64,000 nt of DNA from Prosopocoilus inquinatus (GCA_036172665.1 CM069873.1:40146001-40210000); one strand, 5' to 3'. Shown: positions 1 to 10,030, numbered from the stretch's first letter. The notes: generated from the letters alone by a model not told the origin. Numbers and translations are program-made.

Positions 1-600
1 GGTATGAAGAGGAAGGAGAAAATTTATTGCACCGAATATTCACCACAGATGAGACTTGGGTACACCACTATACTCCGGAGAGTAAACGCGCGTCTATGGA
101 GTGGAGGAAGAAAGACGAAGGCGCGCCAGTTAAAGCAAAGGTTACAGTGTCAGCGGGGAAGGTGTTGTGTACCGTGTTTTGGGACATGAGAGGAGTAATT
201 GCGGTTGATTTTCTTACTGAACAACGAACTGTGAACGCGCAGTATTATAGTAACCTCCTAAAAAACACGGTGAAACTTGCCTACAGATTAAAACGACGCG
301 ATATGCCAATCCGCAGTGCGATATTGCTCACGATGGAAACATTGAACGAATTGGGTTGAGAAACACTGGAACACCCTCCTTATAGTCCTGATTTGTCGCC
401 ATGCGACTATTATTTATTTGGTCCATTGGAAGAAGCATTTGGCGGACTGCGATTCGAAAGCAATGTGGCGGTAGAATCCTTCGTGCGCGAATGGTTACGT
501 GACAAGCTGAGAGATTTTTACGAAAAAGGCGTGCGAAAGCTTCCGGAGAGGTGGAAAAAGTGTGTAGAGTGTGACAGAGACTATCTAGAAAAACAGTAAA
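1..600 (+). pseudogene. mariner transposase remnant, 5' truncated by the window edge
   Basis: A Tc1/mariner-superfamily DDD transposase that would cut and paste its own element at TA sites. Two pieces are visible in different frames: 27-359 holds the first catalytic block (DETWVHHYTPESK, first Asp), and 393-599 holds the last block (SPCDYYLFGPL, third Asp, then a typical C-terminal tail ending in DYLEKQ). The middle catalytic block, normally an HDNA-like motif, is scrambled by a frameshift near 300-392. The 3' non-coding end runs AT-rich to about 675. The 5' end and its inverted repeat lie outside the window. Family identity is secure from the two motifs. The copy is inactive because of the frameshift. 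Confidence 0.9.
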
Positions 601-665
601 AAAAAATTCAGCTTTGTAATTTCATAATAAATTTTTTTATAGCAAAATTCCGGTTTATATTTGAA

Positions 666-1920
666 CCACCCTCGTAGCAATTGAGAAAAGTGATCACGTG
701 ATTTGGTTTGACCACTTCGACCGTTCACTTACCGCAGCCTCAGAGTAACTCAGCGGCACTCAGTAACCATGGAAATTTTGTTGTTTTGTTTTTTTTTTAC
801 ACGCTCGTTGGTGAGATTTTGAAAGGTTCCTCGGCATTAATCAAATAGAGATTTAGGTTAGAATGCATATTTATACGTTGTTCACAAATTAGAAAACACC
901 ACCTGTTGCATTACGTTGGTATAAAACAAAAGTCCCCTATAGAATAGATAAGGTAAAAACCATGAATCTATCATAATTATTAAATTTAGAATCAGGGATT
1001 TTGTTCTAAACCGTGTTCTGAACGTATAACCTTATTGTTTATTTCATTTTATAACATTACCAATTTTGTTACTCATTTTTTAACTAGGACACTGTTGCCG
1101 GTTGTATTTTTCACAAGGCAACACCGCCAGTGGTCTTTAATTTGTGAACAAATTATATGTAATGGCGGAATGTCTCGTTTGACATTTCCGCGATGTCAGT
1201 GGAATTAATTTGTTTTTTTAGGAACGTTTTAACTCAGCAAAACACCTCAGACTAGCTGTAATTATGAACTGTCATTTACGAATGACAAACAAATTAACTT
1301 TTCTAAAGATAAATTCATATTCAATTTTTGTCTTACCTATGTATATGGCTAATATGAACCAATATTTTTCAAAATGAAATAATGACTGACCTTCATTAAT
1401 ATAAGACATCCGTAAGTGCCAATTCATAATTACAGCCACCCAGTAAAGTTCTAAGCATTATTAAATTTACTCCAAAAAATCTTCAAAATATGTAGTTTGT
1501 ATTTTACTTCTATCTCTAATTTAGGCCCTACCGGATTCCTTGGAAATTACCTCTACTTTAATTATTATCTTATTAATATAGGCTGTACTGTTAAAAAAAA
1601 TGTCGATGACGTCATCACTCTTATACAGGGTACACAAAAAAATATTATACTTCACTGTCAAGCGAACAACGTCCCATTCAAGAATATAATTAATTTATTG
1701 AATGTTTGAACAAAAATAATTACAGTTGCTTGGGCCTTTATACTCAAACAGACGGTATACAGATTTGTGAATTTTCAACAGTCAATGCTACTTATCTAAA
1801 CGATTTTATTTCCAATTTGCACTACGATGCATCTTCCAAATTGAAATACGGTGCATTATCCAACCTACTATCCAACTTGTAGTATGATTAATCGTACAAC
1901 AACAGCTAAGTGCATACACA
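666..1920. other. intergenic, no recognised gene
   Basis: AT-rich sequence without a recognisable coding region. A 70-codon open frame at 1497-1709 has AG-type acceptor-like sequences in front of it (near 1523 and 1581) and could be a relic exon. I do not recognise its product and see no supporting neighbour. Confidence 0.4.
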
Positions 1921-2211
1921 CAGAGAAAAATGAGTAGTAAAAAGTAACACAATTGTAATCAGAATGAAGACAGGACCAAATTCTAGCAGATATTCGCACA
2001 ATTGTAGAACAAAACGTTATTCTTATAAACATATAAAATAGCGACATCTTACTATCGCTTTTTGACCTAACATTGCAGTAGGATAGACAAATTGAAGCGG
2101 GATTTGCTCCTAATGAGTCCCCCATGCAAGGCGGCCATGCTTGCTGTCAAAGCATAATGAAAGATTTTAGAAAAATTTTGTGCAAATCGTTTTTGATTGC
2201 AGTGAGAACCT

Positions 2212-2274
2212 CGAGCAGCCTCTGGACAGCTGTTTCAGCCCTGCTTGGGGCTTCTTCAGCAGAAACGTAGCTCG
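2212..2274 (-). ncRNA. hammerhead ribozyme, type I
   Basis: Reads on the minus strand as stem I, core CUGAAGA, a stem II hairpin (AGCCC paired with GGGCU), core GAAA, the short stem III ACA/UGU, cleavage triplet GUC, then the other side of stem I. Predicted cleavage lies between 2225 and 2224. Full base pairing is described for the plus-strand copy at 3726-3788. Confidence 0.88.
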
Positions 2275-2523
2275 ACATTCCCACTGCAGACCAAAAACGA
2301 CTTGCCCAATTTATTTGCAAATGCGATGTAAGAATGATGAACATATAAAATAGCGACATCTTACTATCGCTTTTTGACCTAACATTGCAGTAGGATAGAC
2401 AAATTGAAGCGGGATTTGCTCCTAATGAGTCCCCCATGCAAGGCGGCCATGCTTGCTGTCAAAGCATAATGAAAGATTTTAGAAAAAATTTGTGCAAATC
2501 GTTTTTGATTGCAGTGAGAACCT

Positions 2524-2586
2524 CGAGCAGCCTCTGGACAGCTGTTTCAGCCCTGCTTGGGGCTTCTTCAGCAGAAACGTAGCTCG
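2524..2586 (-). ncRNA. hammerhead ribozyme, type I (second unit)
   Basis: Exact 312-bp repeat of the previous ribozyme, with all core positions, stem II and the GUC cleavage triplet unchanged. Confidence 0.88.
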
Positions 2587-2835
2587 ACATTCCCACTGCA
2601 GACCAAAAACGACTTGCCCAATTTATTCGCAAATGCGATGTAAGAATGATGAACATATAAAATAGCGACATCTTACTATCGCTTTTTGACCTAACATTGC
2701 AGTAGGATAGACAAATTGAAGCGGGATTTGCTCCTAATGAGTCCCCCATGCAAGGCGGCCATGCTTGCTGTCAAAGCATAATGAAAGATTTTAGAAAAAT
2801 TTTGTGCAAATCGTTTTTGATTGCAGTGAGAACCT

Positions 2836-2898
2836 CGAGCAGCCTCTGGACAGGTGTTTCAGCCCTGCTTGGGGCTTCTTCAGCAGAAACGTAGCTCG
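2836..2898 (-). ncRNA. hammerhead ribozyme, type I (third unit)
   Basis: Same core. The two-base stem III loop differs (ACA-CC-UGU instead of ACA-GC-UGU) while the three stem III pairs are kept, which is what a paired stem with a free loop predicts. Confidence 0.87.
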
Positions 2899-3147
2899 AC
2901 ATTCCCACTGCAGACCAAAAACGACTTGCCCAATTTTTTCGCAAATGCGATGTAAGAATGATGAACATAGAAAATAGCGACATCTTACTATCGCTTTTTG
3001 ACCTAACATTGCAGTAGGATAGACAAATTGAAGCGGGATTTGCTCCTAATGAGTCCCCCATGCAAGGCGGCCATGCTTGCTGTCAAAGCATAATGAAAGA
3101 TTTTAGAAAAATTTTGTGCAAATCGTTTTTGATTGCAGTGAGAACCT

Positions 3148-3210
3148 CGAGCAGCCTCTGGACAGCTGTTTCAGCTCTGCTTGGGGCTTCTTCAGCAGAA
3201 GCGTAGCTCG
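3148..3210 (-). ncRNA. hammerhead ribozyme, type I (fourth unit)
   Basis: Core and cleavage triplet intact. A single change in stem II creates one mismatch in the hairpin, and one stem I wobble pair becomes a Watson-Crick pair. It may be weaker than the other units. Confidence 0.8.
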
Positions 3211-3725
3211 ACATTCCCACTGCAGACCAAAAACGACTTGCCCAATTTATTCGCAAATGCGATGTAAGAATGATGAACATATAAAATAGCGACATCTTAC
3301 TATCGCTTTTTGACCTAACATTGCAGTAGGATAGACAAATTGAAGCGGGATTTGCTCCTAATGAGTCCCCCATGCAAGGTGGCCATGCTTGCTGTCAAAG
3401 CATAATGAAAGATTTTAGAAAAATTTTGTGCAAGAAGCCCCAAGCAGGGCTGAAACAGCTGTCCAGAGGCTGCTCGAGGTTCTCACTGCAATCAAAAACG
3501 ATTTGCACAAAATTTTTCTAAAATCTTTCATTATGCTTTGACAGCAAGCATGGCCGCCTTGCATGGGGGACTCATTAGGAGCAAATCCCGCTTCAATTTG
3601 TCTATCCTACTGCAATGTTAGGTCAAAAGGCGATAGTAAGATGTCGCTATTTTATATGTTCATCATTCTTACATCGCATTTGCGAATAAATTGGGCAAGT
3701 CGTTTTTGGTCTGCAGTGGGAATGT

Positions 3726-3788
3726 CGAGCTATGTTTCTGCTGAAGAAGCCCCAAGCAGGGCTGAAACAGCTGTCCAGAGGCTGCTCG
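3726..3788 (+). ncRNA. hammerhead ribozyme, type I (inverted unit)
   Basis: Best copy for reading the fold. Core C3-A9 is CTGAAGA at 3741-3747 and GAAA is at 3764-3767. Stem II pairs 3748-3752 with 3759-3763. Stem III pairs 3767-3769 with 3772-3774. Cleavage is after C3775 (GTC). Stem I pairs 3734-3740 with 3776-3782, including two G-U pairs, then after a small internal loop 3726-3730 with 3784-3788. All 15 core nucleotides that define active hammerheads are present; position 7 is A, which is tolerated. Confidence 0.9.
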
Positions 3789-4128
3789 AGGTTCTCACTG
3801 CAATCAAAAACGATTTGCACAAAATTTTTCTAAGTTATTCTTATAGTAATATTTATTACAATTTTGCTAATATTTGCTACAACCTGTTCCTATCTGCATT
3901 CTGACTACAGTTGTGTTACTTTTTACTATTCATTTTTTTCCTATCCTATAGAAACCAAAATTTTATCAAAAATAGTTTCACTTGGACTTCCATTATGAAC
4001 TGTACTGAAGTCACAGTAAGTTCACTGTAAACTCAGAATAAAGAAATAGGAGTATATTTTTTTAATTCCTTCATTTATAGCCCCCTAGATGGGATTATAG
4101 TTTAAATTTATACTAAATAAATCTTCAG

Positions 4129-4826
4129 ATTCACGATTAGGAGAAACTAAAAGCGCATTCTTCTCAAATGTAAATTTTAACGGTGGAGATGAAGATTATG
4201 AAGACGAGTACGAACATGACGAATATGAAGATGACGAATACGAAGATGATGATGATTCTGGTGAAGAAAACATATATTTTATTTAATTTTTTGTTAATAG
4301 TTTTATTATAGACCGCCAAATAAGTATAAGCCTAAGCTTCGATGACCAAAATGCAAGATCTACACATTCATACTATGATAAAAGCAGCAGTTACTATCAG
4401 GAATACCAATACAGTAATATTTGTGTTTAAAAATGCGTTGCTTTATGCGTTCTATCTCGAATTTTAGGATATTTACGATGCTACCAATGTTATCAATATT
4501 GTTCAAGCTACCAGGCTTATTACGAATGTAATGGTGGCAATAGTTGTTATTGCATTCCAACTCACAATCAACAAACTTCTACAAGTAAGTATTAATCTGT
4601 AAAATCGTTGAAATTCAGCAATTCATTCGTTTTAGCTTCATATGGACCTCAAAGACGTCCCGGAAATAGTTGTCAAGCATATTATATACAAGTAATAGGT
4701 AGTGGCTTAGGGTCTACTTGCGATGCTTTTTGTAAAACTATCGGCCTTGGGAAATTAATTGGAGTATGTCTTTATAATCAATGTGTTTGTGAAGCAATGC
4801 AACAATATTATTCTTATTTTGGGTAA
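4129..4826 (+). CDS. defensin-like (CS-alpha-beta) secreted peptide precursor, 3' four exons
   Basis: Four exons, 4129-4260, 4312-4413, 4468-4584 and 4636-4826 (stop TAA), join in one open frame through three introns of 51-54 bp. All introns are phase 1, with GT donors (the last is GTAAGT) and AG acceptors. The predicted chain has an acidic segment rich in D, E and Y, then a Ser/Tyr segment, then a Cys/Tyr segment (CYQCYQYC), then a C-terminal domain of about 50 residues. The final six cysteines are spaced C-x15-C-x3-C-x11-C-x4-C-x-C, the pattern of insect defensins, which act as secreted antimicrobial peptides that bind microbial membranes. The extra N-terminal cysteines are unusual. The signal-peptide exon was not found: a weak candidate exon lies at 3952-4014, and the hairpin and ribozyme insertion lies just upstream. 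Function is inferred from spacing only. Expression is unproven. Confidence 0.72.
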
Positions 4827-4917
4827 TGTCGGTTACGAGTCATAAAATAGATAACACAGAAGCATCGAATTGTCATATATAATACTGAAAATGTTGTGTA
4901 AAAACAAATAATAGAGT

Positions 4918-5036
4918 TAAGCCAAAACCAAGGCGATTGTGGGTTAAATCAGCGCCACGCATTTACACCGCCTATTTCGACCGTAGTTTTCTAGGTGGTG
5001 CGCCGATTTAACACAAGTGCTTAAGTTCTGGTCTAA
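4918..5036. repeat. imperfect hairpin, MITE-like
   Basis: Left arm GGTTAAATCAGCGCCACGC and the right arm around 4991-5018 are imperfect inverted complements. About 115 bp in all, just downstream of the defensin-like gene. No clear target duplication seen. Confidence 0.4.
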
Positions 5037-5102
5037 TTCTGGTAGTTAATAGCCAATAAACAATAATACACATATTCTCAAGAAATTACTTCGTGTTTTA
5101 AT

Positions 5103-5480
5103 TACATACATGATGAGTCGAAAAGAAAACACCACACGCCGAAAGTATACTCGTATCTTACATGTAAATATAAGACGAAAAACAAGATTATGCCGTTTGT
5201 AAATCTGCTTTTGAAGAATCGTCAACGTGATGGTTCTGTTAATTGGTCGCCAAGATCTTGAGTCTTACACCATTCACACCATTGGACTTTTATTTGTATG
5301 ACTATTTGACAAGAGAGTGTACAATGTCATCATAGATGCAGTGAATAAAAGGAAAAGAACAGAAAAAGGAAACACAAGAAAGACAATCAGGCGAGCGATG
5401 GACGATGTTCAAAAACACATCAAAGACTATGCACAAGAGAAGTATTTTTTGAAAATTAAAGTGTTGTAATTAAAAAGAAA
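5103..5480 (+). pseudogene. decayed Tc1/mariner-type transposase 3' end
   Basis: Conceptual translation around 5215-5330 gives RDGSVNWSPRS followed, after stops, by traces of the usual LDFYLYDYL block, then a KRTEKGNTRKTIRRAMDDVQ tail ending near 5467. This resembles the C-terminal catalytic block and tail of Tc3/mariner-like transposases (W-x-PRSPDL...). Stops at about 5260 and 5310 break the frame. The first catalytic block and both inverted repeats are not visible. Only the general superfamily is supported, and a more precise family cannot be given. Confidence 0.5.
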
Positions 5481-5528
5481 TATTATACAGGATATTAAAA
5501 AAAACAATTGTGTGCTATGGGTACGAAT

Positions 5529-5529
<1 letters not shown>

Positions 5530-5562
<33 letters not shown>
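5530..5562. repeat. (AAT)n microsatellite
   Basis: Eleven uninterrupted AAT triplets. Confidence 0.95.
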
Positions 5563-5566
<4 letters not shown>

Positions 5567-5910
5567 CGTCAATTTCGAAAGTGTCAATTTTCAATTACAT
5601 TTTTTGGTCCTTCGCTAGCCGAATTGAAGAAAAACAATTAATTAAGATTGGAGAAGCATACAAAACGACAATTGCAACGGGTCGAAGAGAAGTGTAACAA
5701 TCAAAGGAAAAATACATCAAATCAGTGTTTTATTTGGGTAAATACATTTTTACGAGCACAACGGGAAGCAAGCAATAATTTACTCGCTCTGCAATTAAAA
5801 TCAAGTAAGGAACTTACTATTTTCTATTCTGTTCTTAAAACTTGCGAAACGTAAATCCATTGAGCGAAATTAAAACGTTGATACGAAAACGTGGCGATAT
5901 AAAGTGTGGT
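5563..5910. other. unrecognised 68-codon open frame and flanks
   Basis: An open frame at 5648-5854 encodes a charged Lys/Gln-rich peptide (KHTKRQLQRVEEKCNNQRKN near its start) that I do not recognise. It may be a transposon relic. Nothing else is visible in the stretch. Confidence 0.3.
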
Positions 5911-5915
5911 ATATA

Positions 5916-6195
5916 CAGTCACTAAAACTAATAACTAAACATTAATAACTATCAACTAAGAAATTAAAAGGCCGTACTGATACGAAGCGGTTTATACAAC
6001 TTCACTAAAATTAAGAATTCCTTTATTTCAATTCTTAGTGGAAAAGGCGGGATGACCGTAAATTTTACTGTACTTTCTCTCCAGTTAATATTCCCTCCAC
6101 GGAATTTTCACAGCTAGGTGTGCAACGAACATGCGTAATTTTTGCTTGTATAAACGAAAACTTTTGCATAGTTTTAATTTTAGTTTTAGTGACTG
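5916..6195. mobile_element. MITE with CAGTCACTAA inverted ends (family A, copy 1)
   Basis: The ends CAGTCACTAAAACTAATAAC and its inverted near-copy are flanked by TA (TATA on both sides). The interior is non-coding. A second member of the same family lies at 55864-56074. The TA target and CAGT start point to mobilisation by a Tc1/mariner/pogo-type transposase; this is inference. Confidence 0.7.
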
Positions 6196-6798
6196 TATAA
6201 ACCGAGCATAAAAGGAAAATTAATTACATTTACGACGTATGTCAATAGTGTCACAAATACTATTGATGACAGAGAAAATTATATTCATCAGTTGAAATTA
6301 AGAATTAATGAATTTAGTTCAAATAGTATTCAAATTTTGGAGTTATGCGATGACAACAAGATTGAAAAACATAATGCAGAAGCAGATGTATTTGAGTTAG
6401 CTTACTATAACACAATTTCAATTTCAAATCAACTCACATCTTGCGATATACAAGTGTCAAATGGTGAAAGCGCAACTTATCAAACTTCCAATACCACTAA
6501 TCAATTATCAAAATCAATAAAATTGCCTACTATTGAGCTACCCAAATTTAATGGTAATTTTGGATCTTGGCTTGAGTTTAGAAATTATTTTGAGTTACTG
6601 ATTCATAATAATGAGTCATTAGGAAATGTACAGAAATTTCATTATCTACGAGCGTCATTGTCGGGTCCTGCAAAGCAGTTAATCTATTCATTAGAATTTT
6701 CTGCTACAAATTATGAGATTGCTTGGACTTCTTTACTAGAACGGTTCAACAATAAACGACTATTAGTACACAACCATTTAAATTCCATTTGTGATGGC

Positions 6799-6883
6799 TC
6801 AGCTTTCTAATTTGTGCTGCTGATTTTTTTGAAATAGATGTCACCTATTTCAAAAAAATCAGCAGCGCAAATTAGAAAGCTGA
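6799..6883. repeat. short palindromic duplication inside the BEL gag
   Basis: Left arm 6799-6837 and right arm 6845-6883 are 39-bp inverted copies with one mismatch and a 7-bp spacer. The right arm is the coding version of gag; the left arm is an inverted extra copy that terminates the upstream frame. Confidence 0.85.
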
Positions 6884-7119
6884 TCGATACAATTGATAAA
6901 AATTTGTGTTCTTTACAAATTTTGGGCGAACCTATTGAACACTGGGATACATTACTTATTCACACTGTGACAAAGAAATTAGGCTATCGCAGCTTACGTG
7001 ATTGGGAATTAGAAATGAATCAAAATAATTCACCTAAATATTAAAATTTTCTGAAGCTTGACATACCTGAAAAAAAAGCGGGTAGAACAATTGAAGTTAT
7101 GTGAGAATTGCTTACGCAC

Positions 7120-7799
7120 TAGAGTTGTGTCGTTCAGGAACGAATCGTTCATATTAGTAGTATGAACGACTTAAAAGATTCGTTCTTAAAATCCTTGAGA
7201 CGAACGAATCTTTGAGTCGGTGAACGATATGAACGACACGAACAAATTGGAATGGATCGGTCGTACGCCGTACATATATATTTATATCGATTCCTGCCGT
7301 ACTCACTTCGTTCGGGCAATAATTATATTTTCTTTTATTTATATCAGAAATACTAAAGCATTTTCAACCAACACTTCTTTTACGCTCAGATATTTTCCAA
7401 ATAATCTCACTGAGATTTGACAGAAAATTAAAATTGTTTAAAAATCTTCACTCACAGCCTACCTGAACATTGTAAATATTATTGAAATATCTCACAATCT
7501 TGTTGAATTAATATACTGTGCTATATTATTGATAAAGTAATTTTATTTTTTCTTCAAAAATGTAAAAATATACAAGATGATTCATTTAATATATTTTCAT
7601 TATTAAAATACATGAAAATCGAGGTAAAAATTGCACGAATAAAATTGAAAGCTACGGTGCAGAGTGATTCGTTCATTTCGTTCATCTGAATCAAATTGTT
7701 CGAAAAGATTCGTTCGTTCACGAACGAATGAAATGAACGAATCTTTACTCATAAGATTTGTTCGAAACAGCTCAATCGTTCGTGAACGACCCAACTCTA
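7120..7799. mobile_element. non-autonomous hAT-type element in the BEL zinc knuckle
   Basis: Inverted ends TAGAGTTG(T/G)GTCGTTCA and the perfect 8-bp target duplication TTACGCAC (7112-7119 and 7800-7807) identify a hAT-class insertion. The interior of 680 bp has subterminal GAACGA/TCGTTC motifs and no transposase. It splits the BEL zinc-knuckle codons. Confidence 0.85.
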
Positions 7800-7876
7800 T
7801 TACGCACCAACCATAACGCAAGCATTTGTCGCTATGGATCCTGTAAGAGATGTAATTTGAACCATAATTCTTTATC

Positions 7877-8123
7877 GTCGGTCTACAAGAGAATGCGACC
7901 AAGTCCACCGATAGTATTTTTGAATTATTAGAGTTTTAATATTTCTAAATCAATTATTTTACATCAGATTAGTTTATGTTGATTTTTATGAACAATAGAA
8001 TTTCTAGAATATGTATTTTAAATTAAAAAAGATTGAATGTAAGGTACATGGGCAAATATTGAAATTCTAATAACTCAAAACTACTATCGGTGGACTTGGT
8101 CACCTTCTCTTGTAGACCGACGT
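7877..8123. repeat. second inverted duplication inside the BEL element
   Basis: About 55 bp at 7877-7935 (GTCGGTCTACAAGAGAA...) recurs inverted at 8068-8123 with small differences, separated by about 130 bp of AT-rich sequence. Confidence 0.75.
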
Positions 8124-8957
8124 TATTACATATTGAATTAATACCTAAAAATCCAGTAACACTGTATTCAAACGTAAATAATAATACAAGTTTGCTTTCA
8201 ACCGCTGTAGTCAAGATCAAGTCAAGTGATGGTAGATTTATTTGATGTCGTGCATTACTGGACTATGGATCTCAGTCTAACTTTATAACCACTTAATTAT
8301 ATAATCGATTATGTATAAAATCAAAGGAAAATAAAATTTCGGTAGTAGGAATTGGTACAAAGTTATCTAATGTAACACATGGTTGCAAAATTAGCCCGAG
8401 TTCTCAAGGCAATACTCACCTGTGCAGTGTACCTTGTCTAATTATAAATTCAATTTGTGATTCTGTTCCGTCACATTCATTTGAGACGTATTAGATTAAT
8501 ATCCTAAATGATATTTGTTTGGCGGATCCAGAGCTCAATGTTGCTGGTCCTGTTGACATCTTAATTGGTGCAAGTTTATTCTGGAACATATTAAATACAA
8601 AAAGTATTATCTTAGGAAAAAAGCAGTCTGTACTTCAATCTAATAGCCGAAAATTCAACGACATAAATTTGACATACCGTTAATCTGGAATTAATTAAAT
8701 GCTGATAGTAGCATTTAAAAAATAATGGTTGATATGAACATGCTTACTTGACTGAACATCTTCCGTTACAAAAATCACAGCATATAGCAGTATTGGGCAG
8801 TAATTGAGTATAAAAAGTAATTGATTACAAAAGTACTCAATAATTATGAGAACAATGTACTGGATTACAAATTTACTCACAGTGGTTAAGTACAAAAGTA
8901 ATTGATTACGAAAATACTCAAAAATTATTAGTACAATGTAATCGATTACAAATTTAC

Positions 8958-9406
8958 TAGTGCTGTTGCAAACCGTATGTATTCGTTACTGACTAACGGG
9001 TATAACGTGAGATTCGAAGTACCGATTCGTTACTTGCGAAAGAGTGCGAGCTCCCGATCAGTTGGTAATTTAATAATTTCAATTATAAGTTGCTTACGTT
9101 TTTAACAGATTGTTAATCAACTGTTTATACTTCTAAGTACATTGTTTGTACGCACCGTCCACGGCTTATGTATGCATATTTAAGTAGTAAGTGTTTTTTT
9201 TTTGTAATAAACCAAATTATAATAAAAAGTAATCTTATTGGGTATTACGATTTTAAGTTGAAAATTATATTCACGCATATTATTTGATTATTTAATTATA
9301 GTATAGTAACGAAAGTAACGAGTAACGAATACTTTGTAACGGGTACTGAAATCTAAAGTAATGAATAGACGCGAGTACAAACTTTTTCGTTACTTTTACA
9401 GCACTA
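8958..9406. mobile_element. nested hAT-type MITE inside the 8788-11268 element
   Basis: Inverted ends TAGTGCTGTTGCAAA and TAGTGCTGTAAAAGTAACG, with the perfect 8-bp target duplication AAATTTAC (8950-8957 and 9407-9414). 449 bp, non-coding. Confidence 0.85.
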
Positions 9407-9977
9407 AAATTTACTCACAGTGCTTCAGTATAAAAGTAATTGAGTACAAAGTAGTAGAAGTAATTGAGTTTTTTATAATCTGAAATTATGAGTACAAACA
9501 TAATGACGTACCAATAGAAATCCGTTATTCACGTTTAATAATATTCAGCCTTTTCCAAATGCTGTTAATTATACGCTTACCACATGCTACCTACCTGCGA
9601 AGGTATCAATCTAATATCAGGTATCGGGGTGTCAATTTCTATACAACCTTCGTGGGAACGGAGACGCTGATTTCGAAATATGGTGCAATAATGCGTAAAT
9701 CTAAAATGCTTAATAAAGAATTTATTCGACCGAAAATTAACTTTCAAATCCTAATTTTCCCTTATCCTAATTTGTACAGGAAAACTAATAGCACTGTGGA
9801 ATCACTTTGGAAGCAAATTGGCGAAACGTAAAGAGTTCGCTGAGGCGGTCTGCGAAAATATTTCACGGGAAGCAATATACAGGGTGATTTGGGGTCGGGC
9901 AGAAATTGAACGGTAACACACGTGGTCTAAGCTTAAAACTGAACAGACTTAAATTTACTGTGAAAATTTTTATTTTA

Positions 9978-10030
9978 AAAAATTTTGTTGCAAATCGTTT
10001 TTGATTGCGTTGAATCGCTTGAGCATCCTT
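9978..10030. repeat. degenerate fragment of the ribozyme repeat
   Basis: The stretch GCAAATCGTTTTTGATTGCG followed by a GAATCGCTTGAGCATCC-like sequence matches the unit segment just beyond the ribozyme (GCAAATCGTTTTTGATTGCA...CTCGAGCAGCC) with several changes. No ribozyme core is retained. Confidence 0.5.

Larger units (their letters stand above)
2028..3833. mobile_element. retrozyme-like tandem 312-bp repeat insertion (block 1)
   Basis: Non-autonomous repeat element. It begins AACATATAAAATAGCGAC and ends near GCACAAAATTTTTCTAA, flanked on both sides by the 12-bp direct repeat GTTATTCTTATA (2016-2027 and 3834-3845). It holds one partial and four full 312-bp units on the minus strand. At about 3433 the array flips head-to-head into about one and a third units on the plus strand. 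Every full unit carries a hammerhead ribozyme. The 96-codon open frames that recur at 312-bp spacing are by-products of the repeat and not genes. The structure matches retrozymes, small elements copied through ribozyme-cut RNA. The driver enzyme is inferred to be Penelope-like. Confidence 0.85.
1921..3941. mobile_element. hairpin MITE-like element split by the ribozyme repeat array
   Basis: The outer arms 1921-2015 and 3846-3941 are imperfect inverted repeats of one another (the left begins TGAGTAGTAAAAAGTAACAC; the right ends in its near complement). Removing the insert 2028-3833 and one direct repeat restores a hairpin of about 205 bp. The ribozyme array therefore landed near the apex of an older hairpin element. 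Confidence 0.65.
6217..8690 (+). pseudogene. BEL/Pao retrotransposon gag-protease remnant
   Basis: The gag-like open frame 6292-6810 contains the DUF1759-type region (KLPTIELPKFNGNFGSWLEF), which packages BEL/Pao RNA. It continues in frame-broken form at 6838-7044. A zinc-knuckle region (CENCLRT...SICRYGSCKRCN) is split by an inserted hAT-type element at 7120-7799. Further on, about 8180-8630, comes the DUF1758-type aspartic protease, with RALLDYGSQSNF in place of the usual D-S/T-G and the later GPVDILIGASLF block. Reverse transcriptase and integrase are not seen before the next insertion at 8788. Stops, two inverted duplications and three insertions make the copy dead. No LTR pair was identified for it. 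Confidence 0.8.

Noticed and set aside
1497..1709. 70-codon frame as a terminal exon
   Set aside because: Acceptor-like sites are present but no domain, no donor exon and no homologue recognised.
2028..3433. CRISPR array or simple satellite
   Set aside because: The 312-bp units are contiguous with no spacers, carry ribozymes, have constant ends and target duplications, and occur dispersed in a eukaryotic context.
2147..3904. Repeated 72-113-codon open frames (MGDSLGANPAS...) as a gene family
   Set aside because: They recur with the 312-bp repeat on either strand, overlap the ribozyme and vary only with it. They are by-products of the repeat.
3952..4014. First coding exon of the defensin-like gene
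   Set aside because: It has an acceptor-like start and a GTAAGT donor, but its phase (0) does not fit the phase-1 joins downstream and no signal peptide is seen.
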